DNA from: Streptomyces profundus
GTDB lineage: Bacteria > Actinomycetota > Actinomycetes > Streptomycetales > Streptomycetaceae
Direction: 5' to 3'
NCBI RefSeq assembly: GCF_020740535.1
Contig: NZ_CP082362.1
Coordinates: 5,392,501 to 5,456,500, forward strand
DNA: 64,000 bases
Shown: positions 18,253 to 26,854 of the stretch, piece after piece
How the letters are laid out: each line of letters starts with the position of its first letter
Position numbering within the stretch: the stretch's first letter is position 1
Program-made: the position numbers and the translations under genes
Notes under the pieces: generated by a model
Database searches by the model: none
What the model was told of the DNA's origin: nothing
The model's input: the letters and a program-made list of their open reading frames with translations, nothing else

Positions 18253-18486
18253 CGGGATTCCTTCGGCGCTCGGCTGGCCCGCCAGGGCGGGCGGCACGAT
18301 TCCACGGTAAGCCTTATGCGCGGGTGCGACAGAATATATCCGAGGATGTACTATCTGCGGCTTTAGCTGTCCCCGTTTGATCTTGGTGGGCTTCAACGAG
18401 CCCTGGTCAGCCCTGGTCAGCCCTGGTCGGCTCCGGTCGGCTCCGGTCAGTTTCGGGGGCTCCTCCGCGGCCACCGCGCCCGGGAA
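18253..18486. other. Non-coding stretch between the SDR and cellulase genes
   Basis: It holds the presumed SDR promoter region with an AT-rich imperfect inverted repeat (18330-18357, CAGA...TCTG arms), five 10-bp tandem repeats (18401-18450) and part of the cellulase terminator. No credible gene is seen. Confidence 0.6.
18401..18450. repeat. Five 10-bp tandem repeats
   Basis: Units: CCCTGGTCAG, CCCTGGTCAG, CCCTGGTCGG, CTCCGGTCGG, CTCCGGTCAG. The array grades from one variant to another, as in slipped-strand expansion. It lies between the SDR start and the cellulase terminator. Confidence 0.85.
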
Positions 18487-18537
18487 CGCGAAGACCGGTG
18501 TCGCCCCCGAGGACGGGGCGACACCGGCCGGTTCGCG
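18487..18537 (-). terminator. Terminator after the GH6 cellulase
   Basis: A 13-bp perfect inner stem (CCGGTGTCGCCCC and its complement, 7-nt loop) is nested in a 6-bp outer stem CGCGAA/TTCGCG. It ends 23 bp beyond the cellulase stop codon. Confidence 0.8.
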
Positions 18538-18559
18538 TGGCGTGGAGCGTGGCTCGGGG

Positions 18560-19585
18560 TCAGTTCCCCCCGGCCAACTCGTACGCCATATCGGGCGAGA
18601 ACGAGCCCGCGGGCCCCGCGCAGCCGTCCAGTTCACCGGGCAGCTTGATCCACAGGTAGGCGTCGATCCGCTCGTTGCCGGTGTTGGCGGTCGGGTTCTC
18701 CCCGATCAGCCGTCCCGGCGGGTCGCACCACTCGGAGCCGTCCGGGCCGTTGCCGTTGCGGCTGGTGTCGATGACGGCGGTCAGGCTCGGGTCGCCCAGC
18801 TCGTTGAGCACCCCTTCGACAAAGGCGTTCTCCTCGCCGGTCACCCGGTAGTTGGAGACATTGCTGTAGATGCCGTCGCCGCTCTCCAGTACGCCGGCCT
18901 CGCGGAGGGTGTCCGCGATGGTGGCCGGCTCGTGCCAGTCCGAGTGGCCGGCGTCGAAGTAGACCTTGGCCTCCGGGTTGGCGGCGTGGATGATGTCGGC
19001 CGCCTCGGCGAGCGAGGAGAACCGCTCGGCGCGCTCCGCCCCGTCCAGGCAGGTGGTGAGCGCGAGCGAGTCCGGCTCCAGGACGATCAGCACCGGCTCG
19101 TCGCCGAGACCGGCGGCGAAGTCCTGGGTCCAGTCCAGATAGGCGGGGAAGTCGGGGGCGCCGCCGGCCGACGCGCCACCGCAGTCCCGGTTCGGGATCA
19201 TGTAGGAGACGATCACCGGCACCTCGCCGGCCGCCGAGGCCGCCGAGGTGACGGCGGTGGCCTCGGCGGTCACGGTGCTGGGCTCGTAGTTGGCGAACCA
19301 CACGGCCTGCGGCTGGCTCGCTATCCGCTCGGCGATCAGCGGCTGCCTGTGGTCGTTCGGGTTCTCCTCGACCCAGGCGTGCACATTGGCCGGATAGTTG
19401 TGGAACACGGTGTCGTCGGGCAGCGCGGCGGTGTCCGCGCCCTGCGCGCTCGACGCGAAGGTGCCTGAGGCGAGCAGCCCGCCGACCGACGCCGCGGCGG
19501 CCAACAGCAGCGGCGCGCGGCGTCGGCGCCGACGCGGGTCGGTGGTGGTGGGGGTGGGGGACTGTGCGGCTCTTGCGGTGCGCAC
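18560..19585 (-). CDS. Secreted glycoside hydrolase family 6 (cellulase)
   Basis: 341 residues. GTG 19585 follows a GAGAGGAA site. A basic N-region with six arginines and a hydrophobic core (APLLLAAAASVGGLLASG) form a signal peptide, cleaved near SSAQGA. The rest is a single GH6 catalytic domain with no cellulose-binding module: catalytic acid Asp134 in YMIPNRDCGG, Asp172 in VLEPDSLAL, then DTSRNGNGP and the conserved LWIKLPGELDG. Cleaves beta-1,4-glucan with inversion. Small catalytic-only GH6 enzymes are usually endoglucanases. A perfect CebR-type operator (19623-19636) lies 38 bp upstream, which indicates induction by cello-oligosaccharides. Confidence 0.94.
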   Translation of the reverse strand: MRTARAAQSPTPTTTDPRRRRRRAPLLLAAAASVGGLLASGTFASSAQGADTAALPDDTVFHNYPANVHAWVEENPNDHRQPLIAERIASQPQAVWFANYEPSTVTAEATAVTSAASAAGEVPVIVSYMIPNRDCGGASAGGAPDFPAYLDWTQDFAAGLGDEPVLIVLEPDSLALTTCLDGAERAERFSSLAEAADIIHAANPEAKVYFDAGHSDWHEPATIADTLREAGVLESGDGIYSNVSNYRVTGEENAFVEGVLNELGDPSLTAVIDTSRNGNGPDGSEWCDPPGRLIGENPTANTGNERIDAYLWIKLPGELDGCAGPAGSFSPDMAYELAGGN

Positions 19586-19622
19586 GATGGATCGTTCCTC
19601 TCGGGACGATGGCGTGGGGGTG

Positions 19623-19636
19623 TGGGAGCGCTCCCA
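19623..19636. promoter_or_regulatory. CebR operator (cellulose-response element)
   Basis: TGGGAGCGCTCCCA is a perfect 14-bp palindrome and is the exact consensus known for the LacI-family repressor CebR upstream of Streptomyces cellulase and cellobiose-uptake genes. Confidence 0.92.
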
Positions 19637-19753
19637 TCGCTGAGGCACGAACATAGCGGGTTCGCGTCGACGAGTAAACCGTTCGCACACAACGTCCGGC
19701 CGACGGGCGCTGACCGGCGTCGGGCCCTGGGGGGCGGCGGGCTGGCGACAGCG

Positions 19754-20875
19754 TCAGGGGGAGCGCAGTCGGGCCAGCTTCAGGGCGAGGTGCAGCAGGA
19801 GGCGGTCGTCGCCGTTGTTCAGGCTGAGGCCGGTGAGGTGTTCGATGCGGGAGACGCGGTAGTAGAGCGTCTGGCGGTGGATGCCCAGGGCGGCGGCGGT
19901 GCGGGTGGCCTGGCCGGCGAGGTCGAGGAAGGTCTCGGCGGTGTGGGCGAGTTCGCGGTGTTCGGGGCTCAGCAGGGGGGCGACGGCCGGGTCGGTGGGC
20001 AGTTGCGCGGGGAGCGCGGCCAGCAGCCGGTAGGGGCCGATCGAGGCCCAGTCGGCGAGCGGCCCGAGGCGGTCGTCAGCGCCGGCCGCCCGGACGGCGG
20101 CGAGCGCCTCCGGCCAGGCGGCGGCCAGCTCGGCGACCTCCTGCCTGGGCGCGCTCAGGCCGGCGCGGCGGCCCAGCCGCTCGGCCACCGCGCGGGCCGC
20201 GCTCGGCCGGACCAGCGCGGCCAACGCCCAGCCGGCGCCGGCGCGTTGCCCCGGCGGCAGGGCGATCAGGGCGAGCGCGCCCGGCGGCGCCGCCGGCAGA
20301 TCCGCCGCCGCGTCCCAGGGCGCCACGGCGATCAGCGCCAGCGGCCCCTCGGCCGCCGGGCCGAGCGCCTCGGCCAGCTCGCCGGCCGCGTCGGCCGTCT
20401 CCTCGCCCGCCGGCGCGCCGAGCAGCGTGCGCAGCAGCTCGCCGGCGCGGGAGCCGGCCCTGGCCTCCTCGGCGAGCAGCGCGCCCGCGCGCCCCGCGAT
20501 CTCCATCGCCTCCGTCAGCCTGGGGTCGTCCAACGGGAACGTCCCGTCGTCGATCAGCCAGACGTAGCCGTACACCACCCCGCCATGGCGCACGGGGAGA
20601 CAGACGCGCCCCGTGCGCACGCCGGCGGATGGATCGGGCGGGATACGCACCGGCTCGCGCGCCCTGGTGATGCCGAAGCCCTCGAACCAGGAGCGCACCG
20701 CGGCCGTGGAGCGTCGGCGCAGGATGGAACGGGTGCGGACCGGGTCCATCACCCGGTCGTCCTCGCTGTCGTGGGCGCCGAAGGCGATCAGCCCGAAGTC
20801 GCGTCCCTCCAGCGTCGCGGGGGCGTCGAGCAGCGCGCAGATCTCGTCGATGAGTTCCTGGTAGGGGGAGCGCAT
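19754..20875 (-). CDS. PucR-family regulator next to proline catabolism genes
   Basis: 373 residues. The C-terminal PucR helix-turn-helix is clear (AETFLDLAGQATRTAAALGI then HRQTLYYRVSRIEHLTG). The N-terminal half resembles a GAF-like sensor region. It diverges from proline dehydrogenase and P5C dehydrogenase, so it is probably their proline-responsive activator; in streptomycetes this neighbour is the known arrangement. Start at ATG 20875 (MRSPYQELIDEICALL); an ATG at 20926 in frame is the alternative. No membrane segment. Confidence 0.9.
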   Translation of the reverse strand: MRSPYQELIDEICALLDAPATLEGRDFGLIAFGAHDSEDDRVMDPVRTRSILRRRSTAAVRSWFEGFGITRAREPVRIPPDPSAGVRTGRVCLPVRHGGVVYGYVWLIDDGTFPLDDPRLTEAMEIAGRAGALLAEEARAGSRAGELLRTLLGAPAGEETADAAGELAEALGPAAEGPLALIAVAPWDAAADLPAAPPGALALIALPPGQRAGAGWALAALVRPSAARAVAERLGRRAGLSAPRQEVAELAAAWPEALAAVRAAGADDRLGPLADWASIGPYRLLAALPAQLPTDPAVAPLLSPEHRELAHTAETFLDLAGQATRTAAALGIHRQTLYYRVSRIEHLTGLSLNNGDDRLLLHLALKLARLRSP

Positions 20876-21065
20876 CGCCCGTTCGCCACCTTTCCTCTCG
20901 CGCCGGTCCCGGCGGTCCGTCACCATTCTCGTGCAGTCCCATACAGATGTCTGAGTTCGTGCGACCGGCCGCTCGACAGCTGTCGATAGGCGCGGGGACG
21001 CGGCGGTCCTACCTTCTGGGTAACGCGTCGTCGCTCCACTTCGGCGGACCCATCGGGAGGTGCCC

Positions 21066-21992
21066 GTGCTTGGACCCGTACTGCTGGCGGCGGCCGGCAG
21101 CGATCGCATTCGGCGGCTGGTCTCGTCGGCCTCGCTCACCCGTCCGGTGGTGGACCGTTTCATCGCGGGCGACCAGGTGTCCGACGCGCTGGACACCACC
21201 AGGACCCTGCTGGACCAGGGGATGACGGTCACCCTCGACCGGCTCGGCGAGTCGGTGACCGACCCGGCGCAGGCCGTGCGGAACCGGGACGGCTATCTGG
21301 AGCTGCTGGACGAGCTGACGGGGCACGGTCTCGCCGAGCGCGCCGAGCTGTCGGTGAAGCTCTCGGCCTTCGGCCAGGCGCTCCCCGACGGCCACGACAT
21401 CGCCCGTCGGCATGTGGAGCGGGTGGTCGCCGCCGCCACCGAGGCCGGCACCGCCGTCACCCTGGACATGGAGGACCACCGCACGGTGGACTCCACCCTC
21501 GCCATCCACCGGGAGCTGCGCCGCGCCTACCCCCGGACGGGCGCCGTGCTCCAGTCCTACCTCTTCCGGAGCGAGAACGACTGCCGCGAGCTGGCCGAGG
21601 CGGGCGCGCGGGTGCGGCTCGTCAAGGGCGCCTACCGGGAGCCGGCCTCCGTCGCCTACCAGCGGAGGTCCGAGGTCGACCTGGCGTATGTGCGGTGCCT
21701 GCGGCTGCTGATGGCGGGCGGCGGCTACCCGATGGTCGGTACCCACGATCCCCGGCTGGTGACGGTGGCCGAGGAACTCGCCAAGCGTGAGGGCCGGGCC
21801 TTCGACGCCTACGAGTACCAGATGCTCTTCGGCATCCGCGACGCCGAGCAGCGCAGGCTGACCGCGCTCGGCCACCGGGTGCGGGTCTATGTGCCCTACG
21901 GCGACGACTGGTACGGCTACTTCATGCGCCGGCTGGCCGAGCGCCCCGCCAACCTCACCTTCTTCGCCCGCTCCCTGGCGACCCGGGGCTGA
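21066..21992 (+). CDS. Proline dehydrogenase (monofunctional)
   Basis: 308 residues. FAD-dependent oxidation of proline to pyrroline-5-carboxylate. TIM-barrel motifs: AELSVKLSAFGQ, VTLDMEDHRTVDSTL, YLFRSENDC, VRLVKGAYREP, GTHDPRLV, and YEYQMLFGIR near the C-terminus, where conserved arginines bind the substrate carboxylate. GTG 21066 is chosen because GGGAGG (21055-21060) is 5 nt away, while GTG 21060 would overlap it. In an operon with the P5C dehydrogenase, divergent from the PucR regulator. Confidence 0.96.
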   Translation: MLGPVLLAAAGSDRIRRLVSSASLTRPVVDRFIAGDQVSDALDTTRTLLDQGMTVTLDRLGESVTDPAQAVRNRDGYLELLDELTGHGLAERAELSVKLSAFGQALPDGHDIARRHVERVVAAATEAGTAVTLDMEDHRTVDSTLAIHRELRRAYPRTGAVLQSYLFRSENDCRELAEAGARVRLVKGAYREPASVAYQRRSEVDLAYVRCLRLLMAGGGYPMVGTHDPRLVTVAEELAKREGRAFDAYEYQMLFGIRDAEQRRLTALGHRVRVYVPYGDDWYGYFMRRLAERPANLTFFARSLATRG

Positions 21993-22000
21993 CCGGAGAA

Positions 22001-22057
22001 GATCCCCCGCTGACCGATCCCCGCTGATGGATGCCCGCTGATGGATCCCCGCTGACC
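22001..22057 (+). repeat. Four tandem 14-15-bp repeats between the proline genes
   Basis: Units with consensus GATCCCCGCTGATG begin at about 22001, 22016, 22030 and 22044. They lie in the short spacer between proline dehydrogenase and P5C dehydrogenase. Each contains GCTGA, which may provide stop codons in several frames. Confidence 0.85.
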
Positions 22058-22074
22058 GAAGGAGACGAACGGCC

Positions 22075-23706
22075 ATGGACGCTGTGACCCAGGTCCCGGT
22101 GCCGGTGAACGAGCCGGTGCTCACCTACGCGCCCGGCTCTCCCGAGCGCGCCCGACTGGAACGCAAGCTCAAGGAGCTCGGCGAGAACCCGATCGAGCTG
22201 CCGATGACCATCGGCGGCCATCGGCGGCTCGCTGGGGGCGAACGTTTCGACGTGGTGCAGCCGCACCGGCACGCGGCCAGGCTCGGCACCTATGGCAACG
22301 CCACCGAGCAGGACGCCGGTGACGCCATCGACGCGGCGCTCGCCGCGGCCCCCGCCTGGCGGGCGCTGTCCTTCGACGACCGGGCGGCCGTCTTCCTGAA
22401 GGCCGCCGAGCTGCTCTCGGGCCCCTGGCGGGAGACCATCGCGGCCTCGACCATGCTCGGCCAGTCCAAGACGATCCAGCAGGCGGAGATCGACGCGCCC
22501 TGCGAGCTGATCGACTTCTGGCGGTTCAACGTGCACTTCGCCAGGGAGATCCTCGCGGAGCAGCCGCCGGTGCAGCCCAAGGGCGTCTGGAACCGGATGG
22601 ACCACCGGCCGCTGGAGGGCTTCGTCTACGCGGTCACCCCGTTCAACTTCACGGCGATCGCCGGCAACCTGCCGACCGCGCCGGCGCTGATGGGCAATGT
22701 GGTGGTGTGGAAGCCGTCGCCCACCCAGACCCACGCCGCCGTGCTGCTGATGCGGCTGCTGGAGGAGGCCGGGCTGCCGGACGGCGTGATCAACCTGGTC
22801 ACCGGGGACGGCCGGGCGGTCTCCGAGGTGGCGCTGCCGCACCCGAGCCTGGCCGGCATCCACTTCACCGGCTCGACGCCGACCTTCAGGGCGCTCTGGC
22901 GTGGCGTCGGCGACCATCTGGAGCGCTACCGCAACTACCCCCGGATCGTGGGGGAGACCGGCGGCAAGGACTTCATCGTCGCCCACCCGAGCGCCGACCC
23001 GGCGGTGCTGCGCACCGCGATCGTCCGGGGCGCCTTCGAGTACCAGGGGCAGAAGTGCTCGGCCGCCTCCCGCGCCTATGTGCCGCGCTCCCTCTGGGAG
23101 GGCGGTCTGCGGGACGAGCTGGCGGCCGAGACCGACGGGCTGACCATGGGCGACCCGACGGATCTGGGCAACTTCATGGCCGCCGTCATCGACGAGCGGG
23201 CGTTCGCCAAGTGCCGCGCCGCCATCGACCGGGCGGTCGCCGACCCCAGCTGCGAGATCATCGCCGGCGGCACCTATGACGACAGCGTCGGCTACTTCGT
23301 CCGGCCGACGGTGCTGACCTGCTCGGACCCGGACGACGAGGTGTTCAGCAGCGAGTACTTCGGGCCGATCATCGCCGTCCACGTCTACGAGGACGAGAAC
23401 TTCGACGCGATGCTCGACCAGATGGAGTCCGTCGCCGACTACGCGCTGACCGGCGCGTTTCTGGCCAGGGACCGGGCGTTGGCGGCCGAGGTGAGCGAGC
23501 GGCTGCGGTTCGCCGCCGGGAACTTCTACCTCAACGACAAGCCCACCGGGTCCGTCGTCGGCCAGCAGCCCTTCGGCGGGGGGCGCGCCTCCGGCACCAA
23601 CGACAAGGCGGGGTCCAAGCTCAACCTGCTGCGCTGGGTGTCGCCCCGTGTGATCAAGGAGACCCAGGTGGCCCCCACCGACTACCGCTATCCGCACATG
23701 GGGTGA
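22075..23706 (+). CDS. pruA: L-glutamate gamma-semialdehyde (P5C) dehydrogenase
   Basis: 543 residues, typical for the monofunctional enzyme. Oxidises P5C/glutamate semialdehyde to glutamate with NAD+. Aldehyde dehydrogenase motifs: FNFTAIAGNLPTAPALMGN, catalytic Glu in GETGGKDF, catalytic Cys in YQGQKCSAASRAY, and VFSSEYFGPIIAVHVYED. ATG 22075 follows GAAGGAG. It acts directly after the proline dehydrogenase encoded upstream. Confidence 0.97.
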   Translation: MDAVTQVPVPVNEPVLTYAPGSPERARLERKLKELGENPIELPMTIGGHRRLAGGERFDVVQPHRHAARLGTYGNATEQDAGDAIDAALAAAPAWRALSFDDRAAVFLKAAELLSGPWRETIAASTMLGQSKTIQQAEIDAPCELIDFWRFNVHFAREILAEQPPVQPKGVWNRMDHRPLEGFVYAVTPFNFTAIAGNLPTAPALMGNVVVWKPSPTQTHAAVLLMRLLEEAGLPDGVINLVTGDGRAVSEVALPHPSLAGIHFTGSTPTFRALWRGVGDHLERYRNYPRIVGETGGKDFIVAHPSADPAVLRTAIVRGAFEYQGQKCSAASRAYVPRSLWEGGLRDELAAETDGLTMGDPTDLGNFMAAVIDERAFAKCRAAIDRAVADPSCEIIAGGTYDDSVGYFVRPTVLTCSDPDDEVFSSEYFGPIIAVHVYEDENFDAMLDQMESVADYALTGAFLARDRALAAEVSERLRFAAGNFYLNDKPTGSVVGQQPFGGGRASGTNDKAGSKLNLLRWVSPRVIKETQVAPTDYRYPHMG

Positions 23707-23735
23707 CGCCCCTCTGACGCGGTCACCTGACTCGG

Positions 23736-23786
23736 CCCCCACCCGCCCCACGAGGTCCCCCGTGCCTCAGGGGATAGGTGTGGGGG
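23736..23786 (+). terminator. Possible terminator after pruA
   Basis: CCCCCAC (23736-23742) can pair with GTGGGGG (23780-23786), with a further GGTCCCC/GGGGA pairing inside. It is imperfect, but placed 30-80 bp beyond the stop. Confidence 0.45.
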
Positions 23787-23922
23787 TCGTCCGCGTCTCA
23801 GATAGTAGGACGGTCGACTATTTGGGCAGACAGCACGGGATCCGGGGGCTACTTTTGTGGAGGCCATACGTCGGGTCACCGTCGCCCCGGCAGCCTGTCA
23901 CCCCCACCTGGAGCTGACCGCC

Positions 23923-24135
23923 ATGGACGCCACCGCAGTCACGACTGCCCCTGCCGTCGCCGTCGTTCCCGTCCGTGCCGCGCGTGAGGCCCAGGTGGCC
24001 GCCGCGGGGCCCAGCGCGCGCAGCCGCGCCAGGGCCGATGCCCGCGCCGCCGGCATCGCCAGCCGCCGGCAGGCCGCCCTCGCCCTCCAGGAGGCCATGG
24101 ACCGGCGCGACAACGGCGGCCCCGTCGCGCTCTGA
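23923..24135 (+). CDS. Small hypothetical protein (70 aa)
   Basis: ATG 23923 ([20 protein letters not shown]) to TGA 24135, preceded by TGGAG. The protein is Ala/Arg rich: a short hydrophobic Ala-Val stretch, then a predicted amphipathic helix ([20 protein letters not shown]). It has no recognisable domain. It lies between pruA and leuB on the same strand. The composition is what random high-GC DNA would also give, so coding status is only moderately supported; a frame-extended version starts at 23857. Confidence 0.45.
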   Translation: MDATAVTTAPAVAVVPVRAAREAQVAAAGPSARSRARADARAAGIASRRQAALALQEAMDRRDNGGPVAL

Positions 24136-24211
24136 CCGGCCGCCCGCCGGGTTCCGTCCGCATGGTGGACATCCGCCCTCGAAGGGTGGGACGGGGCGTA
24201 GGGTCCATCCC

Positions 24212-25255
24212 ATGGCTCGCAGTATCGATCTCGCGGTGATCCCAGGCGACGGCATCGGCCCTGAGGTGGTCGCGGAGGGGCTCAAGGTCCTGTCCGCGGT
24301 GTTGCCCTCGGACGTCAAGTGCGAGACCACCGCATACGATCTCGGCGCGCGCCGCTGGCACGCGTCCGGGGAGACCCTGCCCGAGGCGGAGTTGGAGCGC
24401 CTGCGCGGCCACGACGCGATCCTGCTCGGCGCGATCGGCGATCCGTCCGTTCCCTCGGGCGTGCTGGAGCGCGGGCTGCTGCTGAAGCTGCGGTTTGCCT
24501 TCGACCACTACGTCAACCTGCGCCCGAGCCGTCTCTTCCCCAACACCCCGAGCCCGCTGGCCGGCCGCCCCGAGATCGACTTCGTGGTGGTCCGCGAGGG
24601 CACCGAGGGCCCGTATGTGGGCAACGGCGGCTCCATGCGCACCGGTACGCCGGCGGAGGTCGCCACCGAGGTCAGCCTCAACACGGCCTTCGGTGTGGAG
24701 CGCGTGGTGCGCGACGCCTTCGAGCGGGCCGTCGCCCGGCCGGCGAAGAAGCTCACCCTGGTGCACAAGAACAACGTGCTGGTGCACGCCGGCCACCTGT
24801 GGAAGAACACCGTGGACCGCGTCGCCGAGGAGTACCAGGGCGTCGAGGTCGACTATCTGCATGTGGACGCCGCCACCATCTTCTTCGTCACCCAGCCCCA
24901 GCGGTTCGACGTGATCGTCACCGACAACCTCTTCGGTGACATCCTCACCGACCTCGCCGCCGCCATCACCGGCGGCATCGGCCTCGCCGCCTCGGGGAAC
25001 ATCAACCCCGAGGGCGCCTTCCCGTCGATGTTCGAGCCGGTCCACGGCTCCGCCCCGGACATCGCCGGCACCGGCAAGGCCGACCCGACGGCCACCGTGC
25101 TGTCGGTCGCGCTGCTGCTCCGCCACCTCGGCTACCAGGCCGAGGCCACCCGCATCGAGGACGTCGTCACGGCGGACCTCGCCGAGCGCGACGCGGCGTC
25201 GCCCCGCTCCACCGAGGCCATCGGCGACGCGCTGGCGGCGCGAGTAGCCGGCTAG
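24212..25255 (+). CDS. leuB: 3-isopropylmalate dehydrogenase
   Basis: 347 residues, the short actinobacterial LeuB. Oxidatively decarboxylates 3-isopropylmalate in leucine synthesis (NAD+, divalent metal). Motifs: [15 protein letters not shown], substrate-binding arginines in [17 protein letters not shown] and [12 protein letters not shown], catalytic Lys in [12 protein letters not shown], metal Asp in [15 protein letters not shown], and [20 protein letters not shown] for NAD. ATG 24212 is 7 nt after TAGGGT (24199-24204), with no ribosome-binding site, so it may be leaderless. Not adjacent to leuCD here. Confidence 0.97.
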   Translation: MARSIDLAVIPGDGIGPEVVAEGLKVLSAVLPSDVKCETTAYDLGARRWHASGETLPEAELERLRGHDAILLGAIGDPSVPSGVLERGLLLKLRFAFDHYVNLRPSRLFPNTPSPLAGRPEIDFVVVREGTEGPYVGNGGSMRTGTPAEVATEVSLNTAFGVERVVRDAFERAVARPAKKLTLVHKNNVLVHAGHLWKNTVDRVAEEYQGVEVDYLHVDAATIFFVTQPQRFDVIVTDNLFGDILTDLAAAITGGIGLAASGNINPEGAFPSMFEPVHGSAPDIAGTGKADPTATVLSVALLLRHLGYQAEATRIEDVVTADLAERDAASPRSTEAIGDALAARVAG

Positions 25256-25266
25256 CCCGGCCGAAG

Positions 25267-25292
25267 GCCGCCGGGCTCTGGTGCCCGGCGGC
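25267..25292 (+). terminator. Terminator after leuB
   Basis: GCCGCCGGGC and its complement form a perfect 10-bp stem with a 6-nt loop, 11 bp after the leuB stop. Confidence 0.8.
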
Positions 25293-25536
25293 TGGTGCGA
25301 GGCCGCCGCTGGGTGCCACCATCGCTCGTAAGGACCGCGACCGGGTGACGGGCGCGGACGCCGGGCCAGCGGGCTCACCGGACGCCGTCGTTCCAGGCGG
25401 GGTTCGGGCAGACCGCGGGCGGGCATCCGTTCCACCCACGTCATCGCCCGGTTTCCGCCCCGATGCTCGGACTTCCTAATACCCTCGGGCTCCGGGGCGC
25501 GGTCCGCTTCGACACTCAGTGAAGGACGCGCTCACC

Positions 25537-26640
25537 ATGACAACCTCCCTGCCCTTCGACCGTAAGCTCGCGGCCCAGCCGCGGTCCGACGCGGACCGCG
25601 AGGCGGCGCTGGTCGACCCCGGGTTCGGCAATCACTTCACCGACCACATGGTCACCATCAGGTGGACCGAGGAACAGGGCTGGCACGAGGCGCGACTTCA
25701 GCCCTACGCGCCCCTACCGATGGACCCGGCCACGATGGTCTTCCACTACTCGCAGGAGATCTTCGAGGGGTTGAAGGCCTACCGCCAGGCCGACGGCTCC
25801 GTCGCCGTCTTCCGCCCCGAGGCCAACGCGGAACGCTTCCAGCGCTCCGCCCGGCGGATGGCCATGCCCGAGCTTCCCGTCGAGCTCTTCGTCGAGGCCA
25901 TCGACGTGCTCGTCGGCCAGGACTCGGCCTGGGTCCCGGCCAGCGGGGAGCAGTCCCTCTATCTGCGGCCGTTCATGATCGCCTCCGAGGTCGGCCTGGG
26001 CATCAACCGCCCGGCCAACGAATACCTCTTCGTCGTGATCGCCTCCCCGGCCGGCGCCTACTTCCCGCGGGGCATCAAGCCGGTCTCCGTCTGGCTCTCC
26101 CAGGAGTACGTGCGCGCGGCCCCCGGCGGCACGGGCGAGGCCAAGACCGGCGGCAACTACGCCGCCGCCTTCCTCGCGCAGGCCGAGGCCACCGAGCAGG
26201 GCTGCGACCAGGTGGTCTGGCTGGACGCCGTGGAGCGCCGCTGGGTCGAGGAGATGGGCGGCATGAACCTCTACTTCGTGCGGGGCGGTGGCGCCGACAC
26301 CCAGATCGTCACCCCCCAGCTCAGCGGCACCCTGCTGCCGGGCATCACCCGCGACTCGCTGCTGCGCATCGCCAGCGACCTCGGCTACTCGACGGGTGAG
26401 GTCAAGATCTCCACCGACGACTGGCGGGAGGGCAGCGCCAGCGGCGCCATCACCGAGGTCTTCGCGTGCGGGACGGCGGCCGTGATCACCCCCGTCGGGT
26501 CGGTCAAGTCCGCCGAGGCCCGGTGGGAGATCGGCGACGGCCAGCCGGGCCCTGTCACCCTGCGGCTCCGCGAGGAGCTGCTGGGCATCCAGACCGGCCA
26601 ACGCCCCGACCCCTACGGCTGGATGCACCCCGTCGCCTGA
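25537..26640 (+). CDS. ilvE: Branched-chain amino acid aminotransferase
   Basis: 367 residues, fold-type IV PLP enzyme. Final transamination to Val, Leu and Ile with glutamate as donor. The PLP lysine is in GEAKTGGNYAAAFLAQ. Other family marks: FHYSQEIFEGLKAYR, LYLRPFMIASE, and EEMGGMNLYFV. ATG 25537 is 10 nt after GAAGGA (25521-25526). Expressed from its own promoter between the leuB terminator and 25537; a short Leu-containing ORF (25463-25522) ends at the ribosome-binding site. Confidence 0.97.
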   Translation: MTTSLPFDRKLAAQPRSDADREAALVDPGFGNHFTDHMVTIRWTEEQGWHEARLQPYAPLPMDPATMVFHYSQEIFEGLKAYRQADGSVAVFRPEANAERFQRSARRMAMPELPVELFVEAIDVLVGQDSAWVPASGEQSLYLRPFMIASEVGLGINRPANEYLFVVIASPAGAYFPRGIKPVSVWLSQEYVRAAPGGTGEAKTGGNYAAAFLAQAEATEQGCDQVVWLDAVERRWVEEMGGMNLYFVRGGGADTQIVTPQLSGTLLPGITRDSLLRIASDLGYSTGEVKISTDDWREGSASGAITEVFACGTAAVITPVGSVKSAEARWEIGDGQPGPVTLRLREELLGIQTGQRPDPYGWMHPVA

Positions 26641-26665
26641 GGAGGCATCCCCGAGGTTCACCGCG

Positions 26666-26697
26666 CCGGACCCCGCCCGAACCCGGGCGGGGTCCGG
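26666..26697 (+). terminator. Terminator after ilvE
   Basis: A perfect 14-bp stem (CCGGACCCCGCCCG and its complement) with loop AACC, 26 bp beyond the ilvE stop. Confidence 0.9.
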
Positions 26698-26748
26698 ATG
26701 GTGAGACAGGGGAGTGGCGGGCCCCGCCCTTCGTGGCATACTGCCAAC

Positions 26749-26781
26749 GTGCTCTCGTTCGCCATCATTATTGGTGACTAG
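26749..26781 (+). CDS. Isoleucine leader peptide MLSFAIIIGD upstream of cimA
   Basis: A 10-codon ORF, GTG 26749 to TAG 26781, containing three consecutive isoleucine codons ATC ATT ATT; ATT is rare in this genome. It is followed by a terminator with a T-rich tail (26855-26888) and then cimA. This is the layout of a ribosome-stalling attenuator that senses isoleucine. A CATACT hexamer (26737-26742) lies 6 nt before the GTG, so the ORF could sit at the very 5' end of the mRNA. An alternative stem, GGAAG/CTTCC (~26822-26842), lies between the leader and the terminator. Confidence 0.72.
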   Translation: MLSFAIIIGD

Positions 26782-26854
26782 CGCGCCGGTCCCGCGGTGT
26801 CCGCCGCCCGCCCACCAGAAGCGGAAGTGGACACGAAGCTTCCGACCCGCGCGC

